A stretch of 43,482 bases of DNA from an uncultured Acidaminococcus sp. GTDB taxonomy: Bacteria > Bacillota > Negativicutes > Acidaminococcales > Acidaminococcaceae. Below are positions 8,022-16,498 of this stretch, in pieces. The position numbers were made by a program, and so were the translations under genes. Within the stretch, counting starts at the first letter, position 1. Every line of letters starts with the position of its first letter. The stretch spans positions 1-43,482 of the forward strand of contig USHN01000007.1 of assembly GCA_900554515.1 (NCBI GenBank), given 5' to 3'. A model generated the notes under the pieces. It ran no database searches. It was not told where the DNA came from and worked only from the letters and a program-made list of their open reading frames with translations.

Positions 8022-9692
8022 TTAAATTTCCATAATCAGCGGCAGGATCATGGGCCGCCGTCTGGTCTTTTCAAACAGGTAACGGCTCAGGCTGTCCCGC
8101 ACCGCCGTTTTGATGGCGGACCACTCGGTAATATTATTCTCATGGCATTTATCCAGCGTAGACAGTACCCGGTCCCGGGCCCCCTCCATTAATTCTTCCG
8201 ACTCCCGTACGTACACAAACCCACGGGAAACAATATCCGGACCAGCTGCAATCCGATAAGTCGTATGGTCAATGGTTACTACGACAATCAAGATACCATC
8301 CTGGGAAAGCTGCCGTCTGTCACGGAGCACCACGTTGCCCACGTCACCTACGCCCAGTCCATCAATCAGTACCCGGCCGGCTGTGACCTTGCCATTGATT
8401 CCAATGGAGTCTCTCGTGAGTTCCACCACACTGCCGTTTTCTGCAATTACAATATTTTCTTTGGGCATGCCCAGACTCATGGCTAGTTTCTTATGTTTCA
8501 CCAGGTGGCGGTATTCCCCGTGCACAGGCATGAAGAACTTGGGCCGGATCAACCGGTGCATCAGTTTGATTTCTTCCTGGCTGGCGTGCCCGGAAACGTG
8601 AATCCCTTGTTCTCTTCCATACACCACTTCTGCGCCCTGCTTGTACAGGTTATCAATGGTGCGGGAAACGCCTTTCTCGTTGCCGGGAATCGGAGTCGCA
8701 GAAATAATCACCGTATCCCCCGGTAAAATAGAAACTTTCCGGTGGTCACTATTACTGATCCGGGTCAGGGCGCTCATTGGTTCCCCCTGGCTCCCAGTGG
8801 TAATAATGGCAATCTGCCGGGGGGCATAATTGCGGCACTCATCAATATCAATCAAGACACCATTAGGAACTTTTAAATAGCCCATTTCCATGGAAATATT
8901 GACCACGTTTACCATACTCCGGCCAATAATTGCTACTTTCCGGCGTGTCATCACTGCAGCGTCAATAACCTGCTGAATCCTGTGCACGTTGGATGAAAAC
9001 GTAGCCACAATCACCCGGTTTTTGGCCATGCTAAATTGATCGTCCAAGGTCTTACCCACACTCTTTTCACTAGGCGTAAATCCTGGCCGTTCAATATTGG
9101 TGCTGTCACTCATAAGCAGTAGCACACCCTTATCTCCGACTTCCGCCAGTTTGGCATAATCTGCCACCTGACCATCCACCGGAGTCTGGTCAAACTTATA
9201 GTCGCCCGTATGCACAATCACGCCCACCGGGGTATGGATAGCAAGTGCCACCGCATCAGGAATACTGTGGTTGACACGAATAAATTCAACCCGAAAAGTC
9301 CCTGCCCGAACACTGGAACCGGGTTTAATCATCTTGCATTTGGCATCGCTGACACCGTTTTCTTTCAAGCGGCCGGACAAGATTCCTAACGTCAGTGGTG
9401 TGCCATATACCGGCACATCAAAATCTTTCATCACGTAAGGCAGCGCTCCAATATGGTCCTCGTGCCCGTGCGTCAGGAAAATGCCCCGAAACTTTTCCTT
9501 ATTTTCCTGCAAAAAGGTAGTATCCGGAATCACCAGATCAATCCCCAGCATGTCATCATCCGGGAAGGCCAGGCCAGCATCCACCAGGATCATATCGTTA
9601 TTGTAGACAAAGGCTGTCATATTTTTTCCGATTTCTCCCAGCCCGCCTAAAGGAACTATTGTTAGTTTTTTCTTTTCGCTTTTATTATTCAA
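8022..9692 (-). CDS. rnj: Ribonuclease J (metallo-beta-lactamase/beta-CASP RNase)
   Basis: A zinc-dependent endo- and 5'-3' exoribonuclease for mRNA decay and RNA maturation. The metallo-beta-lactamase motif HGHEDH is at residues 75-80 after VPLGGLGEIGKN; beta-CASP motifs include SDSTN, ATFSSNVHR and HVSGHAS, and an RNase J C-terminal domain ends the protein. The upstream extension to 9746 would add 18 residues lacking homologous character. A strong AAGGAGGTG five bases before TTG at 9692 sets the start and gives 556 residues, the usual RNase J length. It heads the rnj-ftsK-rodZ-rimO-cinA-helicase series. Only one rnj copy is in this window, so J1 versus J2 cannot be assigned. Confidence 0.96.
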   Translation of the reverse strand: MNNKSEKKKLTIVPLGGLGEIGKNMTAFVYNNDMILVDAGLAFPDDDMLGIDLVIPDTTFLQENKEKFRGIFLTHGHEDHIGALPYVMKDFDVPVYGTPLTLGILSGRLKENGVSDAKCKMIKPGSSVRAGTFRVEFIRVNHSIPDAVALAIHTPVGVIVHTGDYKFDQTPVDGQVADYAKLAEVGDKGVLLLMSDSTNIERPGFTPSEKSVGKTLDDQFSMAKNRVIVATFSSNVHRIQQVIDAAVMTRRKVAIIGRSMVNVVNISMEMGYLKVPNGVLIDIDECRNYAPRQIAIITTGSQGEPMSALTRISNSDHRKVSILPGDTVIISATPIPGNEKGVSRTIDNLYKQGAEVVYGREQGIHVSGHASQEEIKLMHRLIRPKFFMPVHGEYRHLVKHKKLAMSLGMPKENIVIAENGSVVELTRDSIGINGKVTAGRVLIDGLGVGDVGNVVLRDRRQLSQDGILIVVVTIDHTTYRIAAGPDIVSRGFVYVRESEELMEGARDRVLSTLDKCHENNITEWSAIKTAVRDSLSRYLFEKTRRRPMILPLIMEI

Positions 9693-9727
9693 AGCGCACC
9701 TCCTTAAATTTTTACATATAGAAAGAC

Positions 9728-9752
9728 TGGAGTATTTTGCGACCATACTCCA
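9728..9752 (-). promoter_or_regulatory. Inverted repeat in the RNase J leader
   Basis: TGGAGTAT at 9728-9735 and ATACTCCA at 9745-9752 are perfect 8-bp arms around a nine-base spacer, 36 bases before the rnj start codon. A second perfect palindrome, AAACTGCAGTTT, lies at 9759-9770. Either could be an operator or a leader RNA hairpin. No convincing -35/-10 pair was found nearby, so the role is open. Confidence 0.35.
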
Positions 9753-9785
9753 CTTACGAAACTGCAGTTTTCAATTCCCGCAATG

Positions 9786-9818
9786 AAAAAGTCCGAACAT
9801 TTTACTTTCGGGACTTTT
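9786..9818 (-). terminator. Likely terminator of the TAXI lipoprotein transcript
   Basis: On the minus strand AAAAGTCCCGAA and TTCGGACTTTT form an 11-bp stem with one bulged C and a nine-base loop, running into a T tract. It lies 60 bases past the stop at 9878. The flanking A and T runs could let it work in both directions. Confidence 0.55.
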
Positions 9819-9877
9819 CCATTCAAAGTCTCATGAATGATATTATACAGATTCCCGCTCTGTTTTGCAAACTAAGT

Positions 9878-10849
9878 TTAGGAACCACTTTGGCTATTTT
9901 GATAAGATTGTTCGGCTCCCGGCGCCCAAGGGACTGCCTCTGCTCCCCGAAGGGACGCTTTGGTTAATAAGGGAAACTGGGGCAGTGTGCGATGAATCGC
10001 TGCCGGGTTTTCCAAAAGCTTGGTCAGCAAAGCTGCGGCCCTTTCCTTAGGAAGTGCATCCGTTGCCACCAATACGCAGGGAAGCTCCACTGTAGGCACA
10101 TCCACAGCAAGGCCAGGATAGGTCCCCACAAGGATTTTTCCCCGCCGGTATTGAGGATTTTCTTTAATAAGAGCAGCCATCTGTTCATCAGCGATCCCCA
10201 AAAATACCAGAGGAAGCTGCACTGCAAGTTCTTTAAGCATCGGCAATGGGACGGTTTCTGCCAAAAAGGCAGCATCCACCGTACCGTTTCGGAGAGCTGT
10301 TACAGCATCATTCAAAGACAAGTACTGGACTTTTACATCCGTAAACGTCAGTCCTGCTGTCATAAGTATATGCCGTGCCGTCACTTCACTGCCACTGCCA
10401 GCAGCCCCTACTGCGATAATCTTGCCTTTTAACTCGGCGAGCGTCTTAATACCGCTGCGCTGCGTGGTCACAATCTGTACAGGTTCCCAGCACAATACCC
10501 CTAGTTGCTGCAGATTTTCCATTTTCCTGGAACGAAAGGTACCTCGTCCCGCATTCGCCTCATACGCTACGTCTCCCTGCACAATTCCAAGGTCTGCCCG
10601 TTTTTGCCGCATGAGTTCAACATTAGCCACACTGCCGCTCGTTTCCAGCGTATCCACTGTAAAGCCCAGATTACCACTATTCCATAATTGACTAAGCAGC
10701 GTGCCTGCTCCCAGGTAGGTTCCGTTGGCAGGGCCTGTGGCAAGAACAAGTGGCTGATTCTGTTTGGCCATTTTATTTTTTTCTGCGCCGCCGCATCCTG
10801 CCGTGAGAAAAATAAGCAGACCGCAAAGAAACAAACACAGCTTTTTCAT
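9878..10849 (-). CDS. TAXI-family TRAP-type solute-binding lipoprotein
   Basis: A predicted periplasmic, membrane-anchored substrate-binding protein of the TAXI group of TRAP importers. The N-terminus is a lipoprotein signal: MKK, a hydrophobic stretch, then lipobox LTAGC with the modified Cys near residue 19. The body has family features such as LATGPANGTYLGAG, ELMRQKRADLGIVQGDVAY and LKGKIIAVGAAGSGSEVTA. The start is ATG at 10849 with GAGGA eight bases upstream; an earlier ATG at 10864 overlaps the preceding gene and lacks a site. It begins five bases after the flippase-like gene stop. No TRAP membrane subunit is in the window, so its partner must be elsewhere or it acts differently. Ligand unknown. 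Confidence 0.85.
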   Translation of the reverse strand: MKKLCLFLCGLLIFLTAGCGGAEKNKMAKQNQPLVLATGPANGTYLGAGTLLSQLWNSGNLGFTVDTLETSGSVANVELMRQKRADLGIVQGDVAYEANAGRGTFRSRKMENLQQLGVLCWEPVQIVTTQRSGIKTLAELKGKIIAVGAAGSGSEVTARHILMTAGLTFTDVKVQYLSLNDAVTALRNGTVDAAFLAETVPLPMLKELAVQLPLVFLGIADEQMAALIKENPQYRRGKILVGTYPGLAVDVPTVELPCVLVATDALPKERAAALLTKLLENPAAIHRTLPQFPLLTKASLRGAEAVPWAPGAEQSYQNSQSGS

Positions 10850-10853
10850 GTTC

Positions 10854-11849
10854 TTAGTCCTCATGTTCCCGGAGCTTTTTAAAGATATCCATGCCGAAGT
10901 CCTTAATGGTCACAATAGCCCCAATGGTAAAAGGAATGTATTCACAGAAAAAGCGCCATAAAACCGCAACTACACCACCCACGCCAGGAGGTAGCAAGGG
11001 ATTAAACAAAACCAAAAAGCCGCCTTCTGCCACACCGCTTCCGCCGGGAGTAGGGGTAAAATACAGTACCAGATTAATCAGGCACATCCGTCCCATGACA
11101 ACATACAGCGGCAGGTGGATTCCAAAGGCCCGGATAAATACCGGAACTACAGAATAAATAAACAATAAACTGACGCCGGACTCCACAAAAGCCCGTAAGA
11201 CTTGACAGGGATTTTCCCGCAAAAGGAACATCGCCTGCTGGAAATCACGGTATCCCAGGAAAATAGCCTGCTGCACCCGGGGAGAAAACCGCCGGCTGAA
11301 ACGAGCCAGCCAGGTTTCAATCTTGCCGGACACCACCAGATGCCACAAAAGCCAGGGAGCAAAAATAAAAAAACAGCACACCAAAACAATTACACTGGTA
11401 GGCATCCACCCTACCAGGTCAGGGTCAAAGAAAAAAACTACAGGCACCATCAAAAATAAGAACAGAATACTCATGACGGTTCTTACAATAATAATCAGCG
11501 TGCTTTTGGTCACCGGCACACCGGCCCGTTTCATAAACATAAGCATAGCAATGCCGCCGCCGCCTTGCCCCGGGGTAAGCAGCGCCAGAAAATAGTTGGC
11601 AAAGACCGCATTAAATACATGTGTATAATCCATCTTTTCCCCGGATAAGTGCGTCAGGGTAATCAGCCGGGAGGCATCAAAAAAAAGACCGATGGAAAGC
11701 ATTAGCAGCGCCAGCAGCGCATAATATACCTTAAAATTAGCCAGGTAACGGATTGCGCTGGGATCAAAAGTAGAATACAAAACGCCGCCCGAAACCACTA
11801 CTACGACTACAAACAATACGCATAACATGCGGAAAAGCTGCTTCTTCAT
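10854..11849 (-). CDS. Flippase-like integral membrane protein (lysylphosphatidylglycerol synthase TM-domain family)
   Basis: A multi-pass inner-membrane protein with about eight hydrophobic segments. It has the hallmarks of the UPF0104/LPG-synthase transmembrane family: NAVFANYFLALLTPGQGGGG in the first half and TPTPGGSGVAEGGF in the second. Members without a soluble MprF domain are proposed lipid or glycolipid flippases; the actual substrate here is unknown. The frame extends to ATG at 11909, but that codon lies only about nine bases past a -10 hexamer. MKKQLF at 11849 is the more likely start (331 residues). It is followed at once by the TAXI lipoprotein gene, which suggests one transcript. 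Confidence 0.82.
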   Translation of the reverse strand: MKKQLFRMLCVLFVVVVVVSGGVLYSTFDPSAIRYLANFKVYYALLALLMLSIGLFFDASRLITLTHLSGEKMDYTHVFNAVFANYFLALLTPGQGGGGIAMLMFMKRAGVPVTKSTLIIIVRTVMSILFLFLMVPVVFFFDPDLVGWMPTSVIVLVCCFFIFAPWLLWHLVVSGKIETWLARFSRRFSPRVQQAIFLGYRDFQQAMFLLRENPCQVLRAFVESGVSLLFIYSVVPVFIRAFGIHLPLYVVMGRMCLINLVLYFTPTPGGSGVAEGGFLVLFNPLLPPGVGGVVAVLWRFFCEYIPFTIGAIVTIKDFGMDIFKKLREHED

Positions 11850-11917
11850 TGTTGCATTACCTGCCGAACCATAGATTAGGGACACACCCTTCCAAAATGT
11901 ATTAGTCATTACTTTTT

Positions 11918-11923
11918 ATTATA
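11918..11923 (-). promoter_or_regulatory. Extended -10 promoter for the flippase-like gene
   Basis: The minus strand reads TGCTATAAT, an extended -10 with a consensus hexamer at 11923-11918. No good -35 was found, as is common with TGn promoters. Transcription would start near 11911, about 60 bases before the chosen start codon. Confidence 0.5.
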
Positions 11924-11944
11924 GCATAGGGATAGGACCCAAAA

Positions 11945-11963
11945 GAAAAAGTTTTCGTAAACT
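11945..11963 (-). terminator. Weak terminator after rnhC
   Basis: Minus-strand AGTTT and AAACT form a short 5-bp stem followed by TTTTTC, a few bases past the rnhC stop. The stem is short, so readthrough is possible. Confidence 0.3.
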
Positions 11964-11967
11964 CTCC

Positions 11968-12897
11968 TTAAAAGCTTTTGGTATTAGCAAAATGGAGTTT
12001 AACATACTGTCCCAGTGCTTCCCGCCCCTGTTCTTTGACAATCTTTTTAGCTGCTGCAGTAGCTTGAGTGCTGCCGCCTTTAGGCAGAGAAAAACCTGCT
12101 TTGACAGACATATCGTCCATGATGGACACAAACGTATCCCGTGCCAGAATAGAAGCTGCCGCTACTGCCATATCCCGCTCTCCGCCCGGTGTTTCATAGA
12201 CATGAAGACCAGTATGCCTCGCTATCAGCTGCGCAGCAATAGGACTATGCCGGCTGAACTGGTCCACCACTGCCCAATGGCACGTTGGCACTTTTTGCAA
12301 CACTTCGTCCAGAGCATGAACATGTCCGCTGGCAAGCAGATGGTTCAAATTCATTTTTTTCGACTGCAGCTGGGCATAGCGCTGGTTATAAAACGGTTCT
12401 TTCAGCGCCAGGATGGAAAAGCTCTTGGCATTTTTCCGGATTTTCTGTGCCAATTCGTGGATTTTTTTGTCAGGCAGCGCCTTGCTGTCCATTACGCCTT
12501 CTTGACAAAGTTTTTTCCCGGCCGCAGTATCCAGGCATACGGCTGCCACAACCAGCGGCCCGAAATAATCGCCCTTGCCGCTTTCGTCGCTGCCCGCCCA
12601 CAACCCATCAAATCCGGTGGCTTGCTCCAGGAGAGAGATACTTGTATTTGTATGTTTCGTCTCCGTCTCTCCCATTGCTTCCTGGCACTCTGTTAAAAAA
12701 GAAGACGCTTTTCCACCCCACACCAGTTTCAGACCTTTTTTACCATTATACAGACATAGTGTTACCTTTTCCCCATTCCGGGTGAGTTGGAGTTTTTCCC
12801 CATAGTTAATGGTTGTACGATGTATTGGGTCTTCCGTCAGGCGTTGCAGCGTTTGCTGGAAAGCAGCCACGGTTTCTGAAAAATCACTGGGTGTCAC
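11968..12897 (-). CDS. rnhC: Ribonuclease HIII
   Basis: A type 2 RNase H that cuts the RNA strand of RNA-DNA hybrids. The N-terminal ~85 residues form the TBP-like substrate-binding domain of RNase HIII. The catalytic domain opens with GSDESGKGDYFGPLVVAA, where the D-E-S-G-K-G-D motif replaces the DExG of RNase HII. VMDSKALPDKKI and the late Asp residues follow. The start is GTG at 12897 with GGAG seven bases upstream, placed inside the last codons of the preceding gene (14-bp overlap, so translational coupling is likely). The length of 309 residues is normal. RNase HIII is typical of Firmicutes. Confidence 0.94.
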   Translation of the reverse strand: MTPSDFSETVAAFQQTLQRLTEDPIHRTTINYGEKLQLTRNGEKVTLCLYNGKKGLKLVWGGKASSFLTECQEAMGETETKHTNTSISLLEQATGFDGLWAGSDESGKGDYFGPLVVAAVCLDTAAGKKLCQEGVMDSKALPDKKIHELAQKIRKNAKSFSILALKEPFYNQRYAQLQSKKMNLNHLLASGHVHALDEVLQKVPTCHWAVVDQFSRHSPIAAQLIARHTGLHVYETPGGERDMAVAAASILARDTFVSIMDDMSVKAGFSLPKGGSTQATAAAKKIVKEQGREALGQYVKLHFANTKSF

Positions 12898-13771
12898 GCA
12901 AGGGCTCCTCTCCAGGCGGCAGGTCCACCAGACTTTCATCTTTTTCTGCCAGCCGTACTGTCAGACTCTTCACCGCTACGTCAATATTTTTTACAGGCAT
13001 ACTGGTCATACCTTCTACTTTCAATTTGATTTTGGTCTGCAAGCTCTTTACCACCTCAAAAATCGGCGCACCAAAAAACAGTACGATTTCCAAATAGATG
13101 GTCATGCCCCGGCTGGTATCGGAAGGACGGCGGACTTTAATCGCCGTAATACGGTCCACCTGTTTATTTTTGCGTACCACAATCCGCACAATATCGCTGA
13201 CTACATAATCCGATACGGCGATCTTTCCATAATAGCTGAACGCCGGCCGAACAATAGATTTCTCCTGCACCGGCTGATGGTGCTTGTTCCTGCCAAACAG
13301 CCTATGCGGCAGGTCCACCAGTATACCGGATAGATGCGGTTTGAGTTCAATTGTTGGCACTGGTACAACGTGTTTTCCTTCTTTAATCCGCATATCCCGG
13401 GCCTTTTTCATTTCCCTGGTGGAAGAAATATCCTGGATGTGCACCGTTTCTATAGGTTTAGGAAGGCTCAGTTTCTTACAAATTGTAAGCGCCATTTTTT
13501 CAGATGTACCAATCACCAGGATGCGGTGAATATCACTTGCCTGCAGTGCCGCTTTAACCGCATTTTGATGATCCACGTCCATAAATATAGCCCGTTTTAC
13601 TGCCTGCACCTTATTTTGTTCTGATTTGGCACTCGTGCCTGCCAGGATTTTTGTGTCTTCAATCAAGAGGCCGTCATCAATGATCCCATCGCAGTCGTGC
13701 TCATGCGCCACCCCTATAGCACGGAAACTTTTCCCCGTGCCACTTGGCCCTACAAATGCCACTACTTCCAT
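12884..13771 (-). CDS. P-loop NTPase fused to an Asp23/Gls24-like domain
   Basis: No characterised function is known to me. Residues 1-~165 look like a nucleotide-binding fold: Walker A GPSGTGKS at 8-15, then AHEHDCDGIIDDGLLI and a conserved-looking ILAGTSAK. Residues ~190-280 resemble an Asp23/Gls24 envelope-stress domain: YYGKIAVSDYVVSDIVRIVV, VDRITAIKV, MTIYLEIVLFFGAPI and MPVKNIDVAVKSL. There is no signal peptide or transmembrane segment, so the protein should be cytosolic, perhaps membrane-associated as Asp23 proteins are. It starts six bases after the PHP gene with a GGGAG site, and rnhC starts inside its end. The three genes therefore form a coupled unit. The NTPase half is certain from the motif; the Asp23 assignment is by pattern. 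Confidence 0.82.
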   Translation of the reverse strand: MEVVAFVGPSGTGKSFRAIGVAHEHDCDGIIDDGLLIEDTKILAGTSAKSEQNKVQAVKRAIFMDVDHQNAVKAALQASDIHRILVIGTSEKMALTICKKLSLPKPIETVHIQDISSTREMKKARDMRIKEGKHVVPVPTIELKPHLSGILVDLPHRLFGRNKHHQPVQEKSIVRPAFSYYGKIAVSDYVVSDIVRIVVRKNKQVDRITAIKVRRPSDTSRGMTIYLEIVLFFGAPIFEVVKSLQTKIKLKVEGMTSMPVKNIDVAVKSLTVRLAEKDESLVDLPPGEEPLRDTQ

Positions 13772-13777
13772 GCTTAA

Positions 13778-14617
13778 TCACTCCCAGCCTTTTGCTGTGA
13801 CAATTCCTTTGACCGCTTCATACTCTACTTTAAATTCGCCCAAATGCTGGGGAAAGCGTCCCGGGTTGCCGTGAAGATCACTGCCGCCGCTGGGCAGTAA
13901 ATGATGCCTTTTAGCAAGAGCAAGCCAGTCTACTTGTATATATTTATCCTTCAATACCGAAGGATGCCACACTTCCATCCCGTCAAATGGTACGGTAGAT
14001 AGCAGCGTTTCCACCATCTCAGGATGATTGATTTCCGCCGGATGGGCCAAAACCGCAATCCCCCCTGCTCCATGCAATAAAGACACGGCTTCTTTAGGCG
14101 ACAATTTATTTTGCCGGCAATATGCCGGTTTACCTGCTCCAATCAGGGCATCAAAGACTGCATTTACAGAAGGAAACAGCCCCTTCTTCACCAGTACCCG
14201 GGCAATGTGGGGACGCCCCAGGCTTTTGGACTCCCCTGCTTCCGCTTTGACTTCGGCAAGCGTGAGGGGATAGCCCATTTGATTTATTTTTTCTACGATG
14301 CGGTGAATCCGCCCTACTCGTCCAATCCTTGTCCAGGCAAGTGCCTGCCGCAAAGCTCGGTCATCCGGATTAAAATGATACCCGGTAATATGGACATCCT
14401 TTCCCTGGTAATCCGTATCAATTTCCACCCCCCGCACCAATGTTATAGGCAAGTGCTGCGCCTCAATAAGACGCCTCACCACAGGATACGCCTGCACATT
14501 GTCGTGGTCAGTGATCGCCATAGCCTTTAGCGGTACCTTTGCTGCCTGCTCCACCAGCTCTTCCGGCGTATAGATCCCATCAGAAAACGTCGTGTGTATA
14601 TGTAAATCCGCCAGCAT
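13778..14617 (-). CDS. PHP-domain phosphoesterase (TrpH/RNase AM-like)
   Basis: A metal-dependent phosphoesterase of the PHP family. Metal-binding motifs are clear: DLHIHTTFSDG near residue 4, ITDHDN near 36, RGVEID near 62, VLAHPAEI near 192 and GSDLHGN near 248. Family members of this ~280-residue size include E. coli TrpH/YciV (RNase AM, a 5'-3' exonuclease of short RNAs and nucleoside 3',5'-bisphosphatase); by analogy that is the likely activity. The start is ATG at 14617 with AAGGAG eight bases upstream. It is the first gene of the unit with the P-loop/Asp23 gene and rnhC, a context compatible with nucleic-acid metabolism. Confidence 0.88.
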   Translation of the reverse strand: MLADLHIHTTFSDGIYTPEELVEQAAKVPLKAMAITDHDNVQAYPVVRRLIEAQHLPITLVRGVEIDTDYQGKDVHITGYHFNPDDRALRQALAWTRIGRVGRIHRIVEKINQMGYPLTLAEVKAEAGESKSLGRPHIARVLVKKGLFPSVNAVFDALIGAGKPAYCRQNKLSPKEAVSLLHGAGGIAVLAHPAEINHPEMVETLLSTVPFDGMEVWHPSVLKDKYIQVDWLALAKRHHLLPSGGSDLHGNPGRFPQHLGEFKVEYEAVKGIVTAKGWE

Positions 14618-14662
14618 ATAGTTCTCCTTGTCTTGCTGCCCGTGTCATTCTAAATCAATTCT

Positions 14663-14691
14663 ATTATAGCAGGTTCAAGGATGTTTTTCGA
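14663..14691 (-). promoter_or_regulatory. Promoter of the PHP-Asp23-rnhC unit
   Basis: The minus strand carries TGCTATAAT, an extended -10 (hexamer 14668-14663), with a weak TCGAAA -35 seventeen bases upstream. Transcription should start near 14656, about 40 bases before the PHP start codon. Confidence 0.45.
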
Positions 14692-14821
14692 TGAGTATTT
14701 ACGATGGCGTCAGCTTTCAGCTTCTAGCTTGCTTAAATCTTTCCTATTCAGTATACTAGTTTCAAAAAATTCACTGGTATGGTGTCTCGTGAAGGCAATT
14801 GGAGCCGGCTATGAGAATACC

Positions 14822-14847
14822 AAAAAGGACGGCCTTCGCCGTCCTTT
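14822..14847 (-). terminator. Strong terminator of the DUF438 gene
   Basis: AAAGGACGGC and GCCGTCCTTT form a perfect 10-bp stem with a CTTC/GAAG tetraloop, followed by a T run on the minus strand. It ends 12 bases after the DUF438 stop codon. The rest of 14618-14859 holds only the PHP promoter and no reading frame I would support. Confidence 0.85.
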
Positions 14848-14859
14848 CTCTGCATTTTA

Positions 14860-16395
14860 TTAGGCTTCTGGCATGAAATGCGCTTTGGCAAAATCCAATT
14901 TTTGCACGGTCTCCAAGACGCCCAGGAATTTACCGCCTTTATCCCGCACGGCCAGATACCTGACGAGTACAGGTTTTCCTTCCCGGGTATGCCATACATC
15001 CACGGAATTTTCTGCCCCGCTGCGCAGGGTTTCAATGACTCTCCGCACAATGGGTTGAATTTTCACCGGATGGCAGGACCATACTTCGCGGCCCAGTGCT
15101 GCCAGGGGACGCTTAAAGAGTTTAGGCTCTCCGTTATCGTTAAAATACCGGTTGATATTCTCCGCATCCACAAAGGTGAGTTCCAAGGGAATCGTATTGA
15201 GTACTGCTTCCAATTCCGCCTTGGTAAAACTGCCGGATGACAGGGCGATACGGTCACCGCTGTCAACGGGTACTGGTTCTGGTTCCTCCGCTTCCTTCCA
15301 CAAAGGCACCGGCTGAATCAAACAGGACTCATATCCTTGCATATCCCGGGCCATTTGCTTCCATTCTTTTTCTGAAAAGTTCTTGGCGCACAGAGGAAGC
15401 AGGATGTTCTCTTCCTTGTAAATCATTTCCTCTGCCCGGGTCAGCGCCTGTTCTAAGTTGTCTTTCCATTGTGCTTCCTGCAGACGCTTTGGGTTTACCG
15501 CTGCTTCTGCCGAAAGCTGCCGCAGTGCATCCCGGATCTCGTTATCCACGCTCCACATCACATCGGAGGGCCCGGAAAAACCGTAGGTTTCTTTGAGCGG
15601 CGGATAGATCAAATCTCCTTTTTTCGCATAATGGATAGCCAGCTGCCGCACTTTGTCTAATTGGGGAAGGTAATTTTCTTTTTTTGCCATGGCATCCCGG
15701 AGTTTTGTAATTTCCTGTCCGATGGCTTCATTTTCCAGATGAAAAATTTGGAGAGGATGCCCTGCAATCTGCTGCAGCTTTTGATATGTCAGGTCTGCTC
15801 CGTCCTGGCGACGCAGCGGGGCCGCTTTGGGTGCACTATCGCCCGGCCAGGTCTTTGCCACCATTTTTTCTGCATTGGCAATCTTTTCTGCCCGGGTCTT
15901 CCCTTTAAACAGGGCGGCATGGACATCGCACAATTTCGTGACATCATCCAGGGGAACGCCGCTGCGCAGCAACTGCTGTTCTGCCTGGGCGATTTCCGCG
16001 GCATCTACATCCTTAAAATGCTCCACAAAATCCTTGCGCACACATTCCAGATCTTCTCCCTCCCCCAGCCTTTTTATATAACTGGTAAGAAGGGTAATCC
16101 GTTTTTGCTTTTCCGGATCTGCGGGAACCACTATAGAATTGGGCATCATACCAGGGAAGTCTGGCATCTGGGCCGTCAGGGTAAAACCTTTTTCCCGCAG
16201 CGTATCTACAATCTTTTTCATGCTGATGTGTTTCATCACAGACCCCTTGGGAATAGTCATCATCTTTCCTACATGCTCCAGATTCCCCGGCTGGGTAATT
16301 TCCTTAAATCCCAGCTCTGCCATGATCTGAATCAATTCCGGATATTCCCGGCACAGGTCATACACGCTTTTAGACAGATCCAATACTTTTTCCAT
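14860..16395 (-). CDS. DUF438 protein: DUF1858 domain, hemerythrin-like HHE domain, PAS domain
   Basis: A 511-residue cytosolic protein with several regions. Residues 1-~65 (LDLSKSVYDLCREYPELIQIMAELGF) match DUF1858/ScdA-N-like domains. DUF438 follows to about 160. A hemerythrin-like helical domain spans about 210-340, with HLENE, HYAKKGDLIYPPLKETYGFSGPSDVMW and a later EEN-containing helix suited to a di-iron site. A C-terminal PAS domain (about 390-505) contains LTFVDAENINRYFN. The family is common in anaerobes and is usually linked, without firm proof, to nitric-oxide or oxygen sensing or iron-sulphur repair. It is a single-gene transcript with its own terminator. A palindromic operator lies upstream, shared with the divergent TTT operon. 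Confidence 0.88.
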   Translation of the reverse strand: MEKVLDLSKSVYDLCREYPELIQIMAELGFKEITQPGNLEHVGKMMTIPKGSVMKHISMKKIVDTLREKGFTLTAQMPDFPGMMPNSIVVPADPEKQKRITLLTSYIKRLGEGEDLECVRKDFVEHFKDVDAAEIAQAEQQLLRSGVPLDDVTKLCDVHAALFKGKTRAEKIANAEKMVAKTWPGDSAPKAAPLRRQDGADLTYQKLQQIAGHPLQIFHLENEAIGQEITKLRDAMAKKENYLPQLDKVRQLAIHYAKKGDLIYPPLKETYGFSGPSDVMWSVDNEIRDALRQLSAEAAVNPKRLQEAQWKDNLEQALTRAEEMIYKEENILLPLCAKNFSEKEWKQMARDMQGYESCLIQPVPLWKEAEEPEPVPVDSGDRIALSSGSFTKAELEAVLNTIPLELTFVDAENINRYFNDNGEPKLFKRPLAALGREVWSCHPVKIQPIVRRVIETLRSGAENSVDVWHTREGKPVLVRYLAVRDKGGKFLGVLETVQKLDFAKAHFMPEA

Positions 16396-16463
16396 GGTCT
16401 ATGTCCTTTCTTTCCAGCTTTTACGATTCGTTTATTTCTCATTATATCCAAAAAACATCTTAC

Positions 16464-16498
16464 ACTATAAGTATACCTTGAAAGCAGAAAATAAATGT
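16464..16498 (-). promoter_or_regulatory. Candidate promoter of the DUF438 gene
   Basis: On the minus strand TATACT (16475-16470) lies 17 bases from ACATTT (16498-16493), a poor -35 that overlaps the palindrome. This is the pattern of an activator-dependent promoter. An alternative -10, TATAAT at 16446-16441, has no good -35. Both are consistent with transcription into the gene at 16395. Confidence 0.4.
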
